A stretch of DNA of 64,000 nt from Phalacrocorax aristotelis (Eukaryota > Chordata > Aves > Suliformes > Phalacrocoracidae): NCBI RefSeq assembly GCF_949628215.1, contig NC_134283.1, forward strand, positions 24,530,975 to 24,594,974, in the 5' to 3' direction. A model generated the notes under the pieces. That model saw nothing but the letters and a program-made list of their open reading frames with translations, ran no database searches and had not been told where the DNA came from. Made by a program: the position numbers and the translations under genes. The first letter of the stretch is position 1. Each line of letters opens with the position of its first letter. This document shows, piece after piece, positions 38,492 to 49,736 of this stretch.

Positions 38492-40237
38492 TCAGAAGAT
38501 GCAGGTGCAGCCCACAGCAATGGTCTCCATAACTGTCTGGTACTTCTTGTGACACTTCTTCCCAGAGGGCTTGTGCCCTACCTCGCCCGGCACATGGCAG
38601 AGCAGCCGGCGGACAGGCAGCCGGCTGTAGATGGGAATGCTAGCCATGGTACGGTCCTCCTGCATCGTGAAGGGGTTGATGCAGCCGATGCAGAGGCATT
38701 GGGCCTCAGGGATGTCTGCTGGGATCCGCATTGCGTCATGGTTTATGCTGGAGGAGAGGGAAAGCAAGGCGAGGCTGAAGAGGTGGTGAGATGAGGGGGT
38801 GGTGGGTATCTGGGGCTGGGCAGGGCAATGCTGCTATGGGGTGAAACGGAGTGCTGCATCACATCACACCCCCCAGCAGTCACTGCAGCCCCATGATGCC
38901 AGAGTCGTGGGTGCTGCAGCTCCTGTCAGCACAGAGCCCGAGGTCCCAGTCCCAAGCTTACCTGTAGGCCCAGGGAGACAGGCTCCTCCGGTTGGACCTC
39001 CAGAGCCTCAGGTTGACCTGGCACTTGGTGTCTCCTGGCTCAGAGCTGTTCCTCAGCTGGTGGACCATGTCCTGGATGCTGTGCTCGTAGTCTGTCACGG
39101 AGGTATAGAGGTCGTCTGGGGCCCAGGCCAGGGCAGGGGTGGCCGTGGGGGACCGTGCCATGCCCCTTCTCCTCCCTTTCGCTGCCTTGTTTTGGTCCTT
39201 CGCTTCAGGTACCAGGACCATGGCAAAGGTGAAGATGCAGAGGAGGAGCTGAGGAGGAAGGAGGGTGGTGTGTGGCTGCTTGGGCCGAAGGGCTGGTGTG
39301 GAAGGGGAACTGTCCCACCTCCCATAGGACACCAGGTGATGGCAGGATCACACTGACTTTGGGGTGGCACATGCAACCCCCAAAGGGCAACATTGGCCTG
39401 CCAGTAAGACCCATGGAAGCATGTGAGGGCAGTCTACAGGGGTGGTGGCCACACAGTTGTGGTGAGCCCCTAGCCCAAGCCTCCGCTGATGTGTGTGGCT
39501 GTAAAGCCCCTTGCCCTGGTTGCAGCTGGCAATTTGCATTGCCCAAAGTGCCCCTGCCCGTGCTTCCTGAGCTGTGCCCGGTCCCTTCCCCACCCTGAGG
39601 CAGCTGTGTGGTGGAAGGGATGGGTATGCCCTCAGCTCAGGCTGTACCTGGGCAGCCTCTAGTTTAAAAGGAGTTTTGGAGATGAGACAGTCAATAATGC
39701 GATCTTTATCCAAACCCTCCTCTCCCTCCCTTCCTCTGTGCTCCAGGGACAGCGAGAGAGAAAGAAAGATGCTTTTTCCTTTCCTTCTCCCTCCGGCCTC
39801 GCAGGGCTGAGCTCCCGTGTGCTGACACGCGGCAGGCTGCCCAGTGGCAAACAAAGTTGCTTTCTGTAGTCCTGCTCCCTGCTATTCGTGTCCCTGCAGC
39901 CGGCAGGCAGCCCCGCACCCTGCCTGCCATCCCGCAGCACTTCCCATGGGTGTGCAGTGCCCCAGGGCAGGGACTGCTTGGCTGCAGCTGGTTTCTCTCT
40001 CTGGTGCCGGACTGCCCGGTTGGACTGCCACAGCATTGCTCTCTGAGGCTGTTACATCCTCACTGCACCAGGCGTGGGGGCGATGGGCTTGGCAGGCTAC
40101 AGCATGTATCTCCAAAGCAAACAAACCCTGGTAGCCACCAGTAAACAAGCATGCAAATAATTATATTAAAGAAGGAAAACAAGGAGTGAGCCCCGACCTG
40201 CCGTGCAGTCACCTACCAGGTTTGGAGCCCGCTCCAT
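38492..40237 (-). CDS. IL17B: IL17B, interleukin-17B
   Basis: Secreted cystine-knot cytokine that signals through IL-17RB. Minus-strand exons in transcript order: 40237-40217, 39248-38962, 38747-38492. They sum to 564 nt, giving 187 aa against 180 in human. Exon 1 codes for only seven residues (MERAPNL) before donor GTAGGT, mirroring the seven-codon human exon 1 (MDWPHNL). The exon 1/2 junction makes the signal peptide core (LLLCIFTFAMVLV). A basic linker KGRRRG follows, then DYEHSIQDMVHQLRNSSE, whose NSS sequon is shared with human. Next come KCQVNLRLWRSNRRSLSPWAY, SINHDAMRIPADIPEAQCLC, IGCINPFTMQEDRTM and the end VMETIAVGCTCIF. The family cysteines are all present. The loop between the two cysteines after PVRRLLC is 14 residues here and 8 in human. 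The C-terminal Cys pair and exon phases (0, then 2) match the family. Confidence 0.96.
40141..40158 (+). promoter_or_regulatory. IL17B: Forkhead and octamer motifs in IL17B intron 1
   Basis: GTAAACA (forkhead core) at 40141-40147 is followed 3 bp later by a perfect ATGCAAAT octamer (40151-40158). They lie 60-75 bp downstream of the tiny IL17B exon 1, inside an AT-rich pocket in GC-rich DNA. Motif match only. Confidence 0.4.
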
Positions 40238-41260
40238 CGGTGTGGAGGGGCTGCCGGCCGCTGTCCTGCAGTGTGCCTGGCACCAGTGAGCCGGGGAGCT
40301 AAAAAGGGAAAGCCCCAGCCCCCAGCTGCGCTGGGCCAGAGGTGTGTCCAGTCCCCGAGGTGCCAGGGAGGCTCAGCGCTGGCAGGGCAGGGGGCCAGCG
40401 TGGTCTGGGACTCGGCCACCCGCCGCCTCCCTGGGCACTGGCTCCAGTTGCAGCCATGGCTGGGGACGGTGGCCAGTCACCTCCCGTCCGGGCAGCCCAG
40501 AGGGGCTCGCTGAGCAATAACCTGCCCTGGGGAGGGGTTTTGGGGTCTGCTGATACCACCAGGATGGACACAGCCCTGCCAGGACCAGGAAGAATACAGC
40601 TGCTGGCCTGGTGAGAGGACTGGCGGTGGGCTGCGTCCTGCGCTGGCAGCAAGGTGTGCAGGTAGCCTTGGGGCTGTCCTGCTGTCCCTGTGGTGACAGC
40701 TGAGGGCCCACTGTCGACTGGGTGCCACCACCAGCTCTGCTGTCCCCTGGAGCCACCAGACCCTTCTGCCCAGCAGTGAGGTGACAACACCCACCACTTT
40801 CTGCACTCCTGGTCTGTCTGTCCCCAAACCCTTCCTCTCCAGCTGTCCCCAAACCTGTCCCCAACCCCTGGCAGCGGGGACACACCAGCTCTGCACACAG
40901 CTCGCCTTGGGGCTGGGCCCCAGAGCTGCAGGGTGTTCGGTGTTCGTGGTGGGGTGCTGCCCCACCCATGATGTGCTGCTCTGGCTTCCCGGGGCTAAGC
41001 ATTGGGATGCAGGGTGCTGCGGTGGCGGAAACTGAGGCACGGGGGTGACGGGGTGATGCCCCGTCCCAGAAACGGGGGAGAAGGGGCCTCTCTTGGGAGG
41101 GGGCTGGCGTCGGGCGTGCGCCGGGGGCTGCAGCTCCCTGGCCCTGAGCTGTCCCTGGCCCTGCAGCCAGGCAGCCGCTGTGCCACACGATGGTGCTGTC
41201 CTCAACCCAACCGCACCGCCAGCCCTCCGTCCTTTTCATGGGCATCCCTCCTCCGCAAAT

Positions 41261-41352
41261 TCTCTCCCTCCATCCCTCCTTCCCTCCATCCCAACCCCCC
41301 CATCCTTTCCTCCTTCCCTCCATCCCTCCCTCCCTCGACCCCTCCTCCCCTG
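41261..41352 (+). repeat. CCTCC/CATCC pyrimidine-rich tract
   Basis: About 90 bp, almost wholly C and T on the + strand, built of irregular TCCCTCCATCC-type units. It could form triplex or G-rich structures on the other strand. Confidence 0.8.
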
Positions 41353-43506
41353 CCCGCCCCAGCTGGCCGCGGAAGGCAAGGGTGCCCGGGGCTGTTCCCC
41401 ACGCTCCTGGACAGCCCTGCTCCTTCAGAGGGACCCTTTGTATCCTTAGGGCTGCTGGCCTCGGAGGCCGGGCGGCGCTGCGAGGGCTGCTCCACCACTT
41501 GCGTGCGTTTTCTGCCTCCCCCTTCACCCCACTCCCTCCCCAGCGCCGCTAGCGTTTGTGGCAGCACTAGATGTTGGGTTTCCCTCTGCCTCCCAACTCA
41601 CTGGACATCCTCAGGGGTTTGAAGGCCCTTATGCTTTGTAGGATGGTGGGAAATTTCCATCTTCTTTTCCCAATCTGGGAACTCAGCCTCTAGAAAACCC
41701 TGCAAATGGGGTAAAACTCTCTGCACCCCCAACTCACACTGCCCCTCTCCTCCCAGTCCCGCCGACCCTGGGACGCAGCAGGGAACCCAGCCCAACTGCC
41801 AAGGACAGCCCCAGCACAGTGTTTTGGGTCCTTGCCAGCGCTCAGGTGAGGGCTGATGCTGTTCACTGAGCACAGCGTGTCCCTTTTGTCACCTTGGGGA
41901 ACCTGGCAGAGTGGGCTTGGCTATAGCAGGGGCCCTGCAGCCACCTGCCTTTGCTGGACTGGGCAATACGGCAGCACCCAGCCCTCCACCACCAGCCTTT
42001 TCTGCGGTGCTGAGCCAGCCCCTGCCTGCACCACAGCAATTTCACCCCTTATTCCATGATCACCCAAGAAGGGCCAGTGAGCAGCCCTGGGCCCAGGGCG
42101 CTCCAAGGGTGCCGGCCGCCTGAGTGTGCTGCAGCCGCCTGCGTTGTGTCAGCGCTCGGCAATGCTGTTTACACATGAGAGAGGCTCAGAGGCATCTGTG
42201 CCGGCAGCCAATTACCCAGTTTTGATCTTTTTTGGTGAAAAGGAAACCAGGGCTTTTCAGACATGGCCAAATTTGATAAGCTGGGGGAGGTGGGGGTGGG
42301 TGTGGGTGGCTTTTCCCCACCAGCCTCATGTGAGGAAAGGGGCTGGGTGCACACGCAGCTGGGTTGTGGCCAGCCCCTGCCTGCCCGGCTGGGATGGGGT
42401 GGCTGGCAGGCTCTGTGTGCCGGTGCTGGCTGTAGTGCCACCCCTGCAGGAGCAGGGTGTGCTGCGTTCAGCCCCATGGCAGGAGGTGAGGGAGTGGGTG
42501 GTGGGGAAGGGCTAGAAATCCCTGCGTGTCTCCCCTGGCAGTGGTTTACCCAGAGGGGAGAGGGACCGCGCTACTGGGTTTTGTTGTACGTGCTCATCCC
42601 TGCTACCTCCCCACCACATTGCTGCACTGCCACGGGAAACCTGGGTGGAAAACAGAGCCTGGAGGATGGGAACAGGTCCCCAATCAGGGCAGGAGGGGCT
42701 GTGAAGCTAGGGTCTACCCACCCTCAGTAAACCCAGGTGCATATTTCTCAGGGTAAACATCAGGGAACCTGCTGCCATGCCCCCAGCCAAGACTGAGTTC
42801 CCACTGTGAAGGGATGCAGGCTGGCCGTGCTGTGCTCAGCAGGAGGGATATGCTGGCCAGGGAGCACGTGGCAGGGCAAACAGGAGCCGCAGGTAAGGGA
42901 ATGGGGGGATCAGACCACAATTCCCATGCTGGCAGAAAAGAGCTTTTTGCCTTTTTTTCACAAGCAGGAATGTCCCTGCCAGGGCGGGAGCTGCTGGTGT
43001 GGGGTCTATGGTCCCCTCCACTGGCAGTGGGTGGTGGGCAGCATCATTGCTGGTGCCATGCTGCAGGGCATGGCTGCTTCTCCGGGCGCCAGGCTGCTCC
43101 CAAGCCCAGATCGTCTGCGGGGTTTGTGAGGCCCCAGCACACCTGAGCACACACCCATCCATGGGCCAGGCAGCTGGGGCTGGGGAGAGGCTCCAGCATG
43201 GTCACAGCACCTCCTATCTCTGCATGAGCAACATTTTCCACTCATTGAACATAAGCATGCTCTGGCAAGCCAGCCCCACGCCACAGTGGGGAGGAGGGCT
43301 GGGGCTGGGGCCACTGGCGTGGGGGCCAGCACAGGCCTTCCTGCGTCCCCCTGCCACCCCCCCAGCAGGTAGCGCCCAGCTGAGCTGGCAGCATGGCACA
43401 CGCATCCATATTTGCACAAAGGCCCACTCAGCGCATGAGTGGCTCCAGAGACATCCGGGCCAAAAAGGCTTATTTTAAGCTTGCTGGAAAAAGAACATTG
43501 TTTGGT

Positions 43507-43522
43507 GGGAATTAAAATTCCC
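43507..43522. repeat. Palindrome GGGAATT-AA-AATTCCC
   Basis: Perfect 7-bp inverted repeat with a 2-bp centre, inside an AT-rich island (43.44-43.56 kb) in GC-rich intergenic DNA. It resembles two NF-kappaB/EBF-type half-sites. Function unknown. Confidence 0.5.
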
Positions 43523-46135
43523 CGTTCTCAGAAAAGGGAAAAACAAAAAGTGCTTAATTCTGCTGGCTCCTGCCACTGCGTAAACACAGAGCCATGTCCC
43601 GGCTGGCCAGGGCAGCCAGGAATTCGTTGCTGGCATCGAATGGGGTAGGTGGCCTCCTGGGGCAGCTGTCATGGGACACGGACCTCTCCTCCTGCACTCT
43701 TGTGATGCTGGCGCTGTCCCCAGGGTCCCCACCCTGGTGGGAAGGGTTTTCCCATGGGAGGGAAGGGGCATCGCCTGATGCAGGTGCTGCAGAGCTGCCC
43801 TGATGTGCTGGGGTGCTGTGGGCAGGAGGGGTGACCGTGTTGGCTGCATGAGGGGCTGGACAAGCTGTCAGTAGCCCAGGGTTCTGCATCAAAGGACAGT
43901 ATTATTTCTATAGCCCTAATCCAGCTGTCTTGGCAGCCCTTCTGCCTCCTCAGGCAGGGAGCAGGGTGATGCTCCAGGCTGTCTGTACATCATGCCCTTT
44001 GGATCACATGTGTGCGATAACAGCCAGGCTTTGGCATCGGGAGGCAGCGCTGTGCAGGGTTGTCCTTTGGAGCTGGGGGCTGCGGGGTCGGCAACACCCT
44101 GGCCTGCTCGCCCCAGGGCAGGAGGCTCATGGAGGGCCAGAGGCATTGGGCGAGCAGCTGCCAGCAGCGCTGGGATGGCGGCGCAGGAAGGAGGGTGCAC
44201 GTCCGGCCCATCCTGCCGTGGCCCTGCCGGCACATCCATCAGCCGCCCAGCGTTTACAGCACGTCACTGGTTACATGATCCAGACACGCAGGTTCCTCCT
44301 GCCCCATCCCTCTCCTGCCTTTTGTTTTCTTTTGCCTCCTGCTCCTGGAGACAGCGCACCTGATGGAAAAAGCCTGCTTTCCCACTCCCCATGCTGGAAA
44401 CACCCGCTTCCTTCTGCCCCTGCCTGGCACAGTGCCCAGTGCAGTGCAGGCTGCTGCCCCAGCGGTTCCCTGCTCCTGCTGTCCTGTGTCTGGCTGGCCC
44501 CATCGAGGGGATAGGAGGGGCTGGTGTGAGGGCATGGTGGGGACAGACCCTTACCCCTGCGGGACCCCTCTGGGTGCTCTGCGTGGGGCAGCCCCAGCTG
44601 CCTATAGGATGGAGCAGGGCAGAGCTGTAGTTTCCTCCAGGCAGGGCAGCTGCAGGGACTGCAGAGGCACCTCCTGGGCACAGGTCCCCTCAGCCTGCTA
44701 AGCCTGATGGGCATCTGGACCCACACCCTGCTCCCTCCATGCACCCCATGCTTGCCCTCCCAGCTTCCCCAGCTGTTCCTGCTTCTGGCCTTAGCCCGTA
44801 CTGGCTGTGCCGCCCTGCCCACCAGCACAGCGCATGGGCAGGCAATGCTGGTTTGCCAAATAACTCGGTTTTGCTTCCCCACAGAGCCTAAGACAGCAAA
44901 CATGGTGGTTGAACACCAACCTCTGAGCACCTTGGAGGGGTGGCTGCATTTTGTGCTGGACTGCAGAGGTGAGTCTTTGTCCTGCCAGGATGCCCTCTGC
45001 ATCCCATCTCCTGGCTCCAGCCCCATGCGGGGCACAGGGAGCAGCCTGGATCTGTCCCTACTGCCCTCCCTGCAAGGGCACGGGGCTAGAGGGAGCTCCC
45101 AGGGATGCACTTCCAGGGCAGCAATGCCCTCTGGGTCTTCAAGGAGCAAGCCTCCTAATTTTAGGGCTTTGGTGGCTTTTGCTTGTAGGCAGGCGTTGAA
45201 GTTCCCAGTTTCCCAGGGCAAGACAGAGGGCAGAGGTAAATGGAAAGCTTGGCGGCGGCACTGACACCTGCTCAAGTCAAACCTCTCCTCCCTGCAGCCC
45301 TGGGCATGGGGCCACTGCCACACATACAAGGACCCCCGAGCTCCTGGGGAGTCATCACCAGGTGGGAACTGATGGTTTGAAGTCAGGTCAGAAAGTTTTC
45401 TGCCTTGGTCCCCATCTCCTGCTCCTACGTGCTGCTGTTTCAGCAGTCCATGGAGGGAAGGGATTTACAAAGCAGCACAGGCCAGTCATGAAGGTCACCT
45501 TCAGAGCTGTTCCAGTCCATTAGTCACACCATCCTGCACCTGAACCGGAGACGTTGCATGCATGGGGGTGAGGCAGGCAGGGGCTGCCTACTCTTGGGTA
45601 TAATAATATATGGGCTGAGAAATGCCCACCTGCCTCCTGGCAGCCCCCTCTGATGTCGAGCAGCAGATGAAAAGGCTGTAAAGTCAGTGTGTTTGGATGT
45701 TAGCAAGACTTGTGGGAGAGGGGTTTTTCTTATCGCTCCCTGAGCTCTCAGGAAGGTGGGAGCCGCCCTCTGGAGCCTGCCTGGGGTCTCCCTCTCCATC
45801 ACTGCCCCACGGCTTCACCCCATGCATGGCTGGCAGCCAGCAGTCCCCTCACTGCCTGCCTGAAACAGGAGTGGGGCTGTCCTGGCCCCTTGGGACAACC
45901 CAGGCCCTCACACCCAGCCGAGGGGGCTGGAGGTCGGCAGGGGGTGGGGAAAAAACATCACTTTTGTGGAGATACTGAAACTGAATCTGCCACAAGGAAG
46001 GATCACTGGGCAGCCTCTCAGTGAAGGAGTAACAAAAACAAACCCGCGCCAAGGAATCCTGCTTTGCCCCAAATGTTTTTCTTATGGAGTTGTAATAAGA
46101 CAAGAGTTGTAAAGATAGTAACCTCCTAAACATTA

Positions 46136-46146
46136 CCTTATTAAGG
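46136..46146. promoter_or_regulatory. CArG-like element with 7-bp AT core
   Basis: CCTTATTAAGG is a near-palindromic CC(A/T)7GG. The canonical SRF site has six A/T bases, so this is only CArG-like. It lies in the AT-rich island that also contains a RUNX-type AACCACA at about 46156 and a MEF2 site at 46261. Confidence 0.3.
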
Positions 46147-46260
46147 CTTCTCAGAAACCACAGGGCACGACCCCTCTGGGTCATGGAACAAGAGAGCAGC
46201 ATCCAGCGAACAAACAGAGGCTAACATTACATTTTTCACTTCATTTAAGAAACCTGGTTT

Positions 46261-46270
46261 CTAATTATAG
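46261..46270. promoter_or_regulatory. MEF2 consensus site
   Basis: CTAATTATAG fits YTA(A/T)4TAR exactly. It is near the right end of an AT-rich island (46.02-46.28 kb) about 13 kb upstream of miR-143. Motif match only. Confidence 0.45.
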
Positions 46271-49252
46271 GGTTTGTTTAATGGCAGCAGTTAGTTGTGC
46301 TTCACTCAAATCCAGCCCACTGAGAGCAGGGGCTGCACGGCCCCGCAGAGGGCACAGAGGGTGGCAGGGGCCGGGAGATGCCAGCTCCGTGCTGGATCCC
46401 GGGGAGGCTGCTGGGCTCCCAGGACATGGGACGGAGAGGAGCTCGGTACCTGCAGGCACAGGGTGCCCGACAGCGAGGAGTATGGGAGTCAGATGTGGCG
46501 TAGGATGGCTCTGTGCCCAGGGAGGAGCCCCATTGTGTCCTGGGATATGCTACACATGCTGTCCTAGCTCTGTGCTGGGCACCAAGGCTTGTCTGCTGTG
46601 GCTGGAGGGTGATGCCTCTGCTGCAGGGCATCACACAGTAGGGCTGTTGCTCTGTGCAGTTCCCTTCACACATCCAGCCTAACCCAGGCTTGGTCCCTGC
46701 ACCCCCGTGACTGCAGGCAGACCTGGCGGGAGCTGGCAAAGTCAAGGCTTGTCCTGCCATGGGGCCACTGGACCTCTGTGTGTGCAGGGACTGAAGCAGG
46801 GTTTCCTCCCCCCCCCAGGTCTGCTGCCAGCAGCCCCAGGGAAGTCCTTTGTATGCCTGGTCAGGTACCTCAATGGTGGCTCTGACTCCTTAGAGGACAC
46901 CAGCTGCCTCTCCCCCAGGTTTGGGAATGCCACTTGCAGGTTCAGGCACTGCCACTCCTGTCCCTGCTCTCCTGGCAGATGCTGAGCATCCCCCAAGACT
47001 GTGCTGGCAGCTGCGTTCCTGTGTCTTGTCAGGTAGCACTGGCCTGCCAGCCTTCAGCCTTGCAGCTGCATTGCAGAGTAGGGAGCAGGGCTGAGCACAC
47101 GGTGGTTCCCACATTTTTCTGTTTTGTGATAGCCTGGCCACAGTGTTCATTGCTGCAGGGTAACGGGGGGTGGAGGAAGATGTGAGTGTGTGCAAGGGAG
47201 CATGTGTGTGTGTAGTGGTGCAAAAAACACAGTCCAGTTCCCTGCTTCTGCTCTACTGCAGCTGGTAGGGCAGTAATGTCCCAGACAACTCGCCCCCTCC
47301 CTCGGCTGAATCCTGTTGCTGGTACAACCCCTCTGCACTCATTTTGCTCCCCACTGCCCCTCCACTCGCACCCTGGGGCACTGACCCGAGAGCCAGCTGA
47401 CATGGCTGGGTGTTCCACAGCAGCCTGGCCAGCCACTGCCCCTCCTCCTCGCCTCTTTAACTCCTGAAGTAAGTGATTTGCCCATGCTCCCTCTTCCCAG
47501 CTATGCATGTTTCTCCATCAGCAGAGCAAAACCAGGCCAGCTGGTTCAGAGCTGGCTTTGCCAGATTGCTTTCTTTCGTATCACCCAGGTGAGCTGGATG
47601 ACTCTGAGCACCCATCTCCCTGCCAGCCACGGGTGGCAGGGCTTCGTTTCCAGCCCTGACCCTCCAGAGATACCTCCAGGCTCACCAGCTCACCTAGCCC
47701 CATACCCCAGTTTGCAGGGGCATGGGGCTAGTGGGGTGAGGGGTCTGGTGGCCAGCCACTGCTGCAGTGTGGGAGGGATGTCCCGGGCGACACACAGAGG
47801 TGCTGCAGGGATGTTTGGCTTTGGTGCTGAGGTGGTGCGTAAGTCTGGGGAGAGCAGGAGGAATACCACACACTCCACACCGTCCCTGTACAAAGCCTGG
47901 CATGATGGCAGAGGGGTCCTGGTCCTAGCTTTGGGGCTGTCCCAAGCTCCCAGATTTGGAAGGCTGGTAGGACCCTTCTCCTGTCCTCTCCTGTCCGGGA
48001 TGTCTTGCTGGTGGAAGTCCTGCCCTGCCAGACTCTTACTCCATGTTTGTCCCCACCAAGGTTAGGACAGCGCATGCACGTCCCCTGCACCAGGTCCCCA
48101 GCAGCTGCCACAACCGCTGTACCTGTGCATGGATCAGGATCAAGCTCCTTCCCACAAGCCAGGGGACACCTCAGAGCATGAGACCCCAGACACCAGCCCT
48201 TTGCACCCTCCCAGGGAGTGACACCACCTTGGAAAACCCAGAGGAGAAGCTGTCGCTGCCCCCCCACTCCCCCCCGCCCCTTGCTCCCCAGATCTCCCTC
48301 AGTTATCACTTGCTGCAGAGGACCCTGCAGTGGCTGCTTCCTCCTTCTTTGGAGCTGCACCCCACTGCTAGCTTCACTGCCTGGGGACAGCCCAGCACAG
48401 CCCTGCAAGCAGCCATATAGGCCAGAGGGGCTCAGGGCAGGGTGGTCATGTCCAGAGCAGAGGTGACACCCTTCCTTGCCATGCTGGGGGCTGACGGCCG
48501 GAGCAGAAGGATGAAGGTACTTGGGAGCTGGGTGTTTCCCTCCCTAGCTGCCAACTAGCTGCTCATTAATGGGGCCCCAGTGCTGGCTGGAGGCCGTACA
48601 TGGACTCATGGTCCATGCGGGGCCGGGAGGGGCCAGGGCCAATACAGATCCATGGTGACAGAGCTCCCACACCAGCTCCCCATGCTGCTGAAACACGGGG
48701 AAAGATGCCACATGCATCCAGCCCTGCAGCCCTGGCCTCACCACTACCGTCCCATATGGGTCCCAGCCCCAGTGGTACCCAGGAATCTCACCCAGCACAC
48801 ACGGGCAGCCAGGCGAGAGTTCTGTGGCTGCTGAAACGCCTTGTTTCACAGCCCAGATGGAGCTTTTCAAAGCAATGGGAATCATAAGCCACCTCCAGCC
48901 AGACCAGGGAGCATCTCCGCTTCCCTCACCGGCCGGTGGGACAGATGCCAGCACTGTTCCAGCTCCCTGTCCCCGCAGCCAGCCTGCCCTATCGGACCCC
49001 CACCCCACCAGGGGTGGGATGAGTGTCCCACCCCGTGCACGGTCCCGGGGCCGGGAGGAAGTCAGTTATTGCAAACAACTTTCTCCAGGCGGGATGGCCT
49101 GGGTTCCCAGGCGCGTTGCTGGCAGCCTGCGCAGCCCTGGCTGCTCTCCTCCCCCCTGCTCCCCCCAGCCCCCCTTCCCTCGCTCCCCCTTAATGACTTC
49201 CACATGGGCCTCTGGCATCCCGAGCCAAGCCTCCCAGCATTGTCTGAAATCT

Positions 49253-49262
49253 CCAAATTTAG
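49253..49262. promoter_or_regulatory. CArG-like element upstream of promoter candidate
   Basis: CCAAATTTAG differs from CC(A/T)6GG at one position. It lies 180 bp upstream of the TATA/CArG-like element at 49431 in the same AT-rich island. Confidence 0.3.
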
Positions 49263-49348
49263 AAGAAATATGAAAATTGTCAAGCAGCCCTTCCTTAGGG
49301 GGTAAAAGCAACACTCAGCTGCACGGCGGCGGGTCGTGGCGGCAGGGC

Positions 49349-49440
49349 CACGTGACGGCACCCCAGCCAATGGATCCCCTCGGCGCCCCTGACAGCGGTG
49401 CCCATCGGCAGCCTGGCCTCCTCCTGCAGCTCATATAAGG
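49349..49440 (+). promoter_or_regulatory. Candidate promoter of the miR-143/145 host transcript
   Basis: Ordered core-promoter motifs are present: CACGTG E-box (49349-49354), CCAAT box (49367-49371) and TCATATAAGG (49431-49440), which is both a TATA-like sequence and a CArG box with one mismatch. A TATA at 49434 predicts a start near 49462-49466. A good donor (CAG|GTAGGT) follows at 49633. No protein gene starts here, so the natural client is the host lncRNA of the microRNA cluster 10 kb downstream. Inference from spacing and synteny. Confidence 0.45.
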
Positions 49441-49688
49441 TAAAAAGAAAAAGGTTTTCCAGCTTCTGAGCAGCCTGGAAGGAGTTTTTCACCGAGGACT
49501 CCCATGCCAGCCACTTAAAAAAACCCAGCTGGCAGTGCCGGGGTCCCAGTGGCGGGTTATAATGTGCCGGGAGGAGGTGGCGGAAATGCACCCGCATCCC
49601 CGTGGTGCCCTGCCGCAGGTGTGGGGCAGCAGGTAGGTGCCCCTGGACGGAGGGAGTGGGCGGGCACGCGGGCAGGCGCGCTGGCTGT

Positions 49689-49736
49689 GTGGGGCAGCGG
49701 GCTGCGTGGGGCAGCGGGCTGCATGGGGCGGTGGGG
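49689..49736 (+). repeat. 17-bp tandem repeat, about 2.8 copies
   Basis: Unit GTGGGGCAGCGGGCTGC is repeated twice perfectly and a third time partially, about 55 bp after the putative first-exon donor of the host transcript. It is G-rich and could form a G-quadruplex. Confidence 0.8.
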
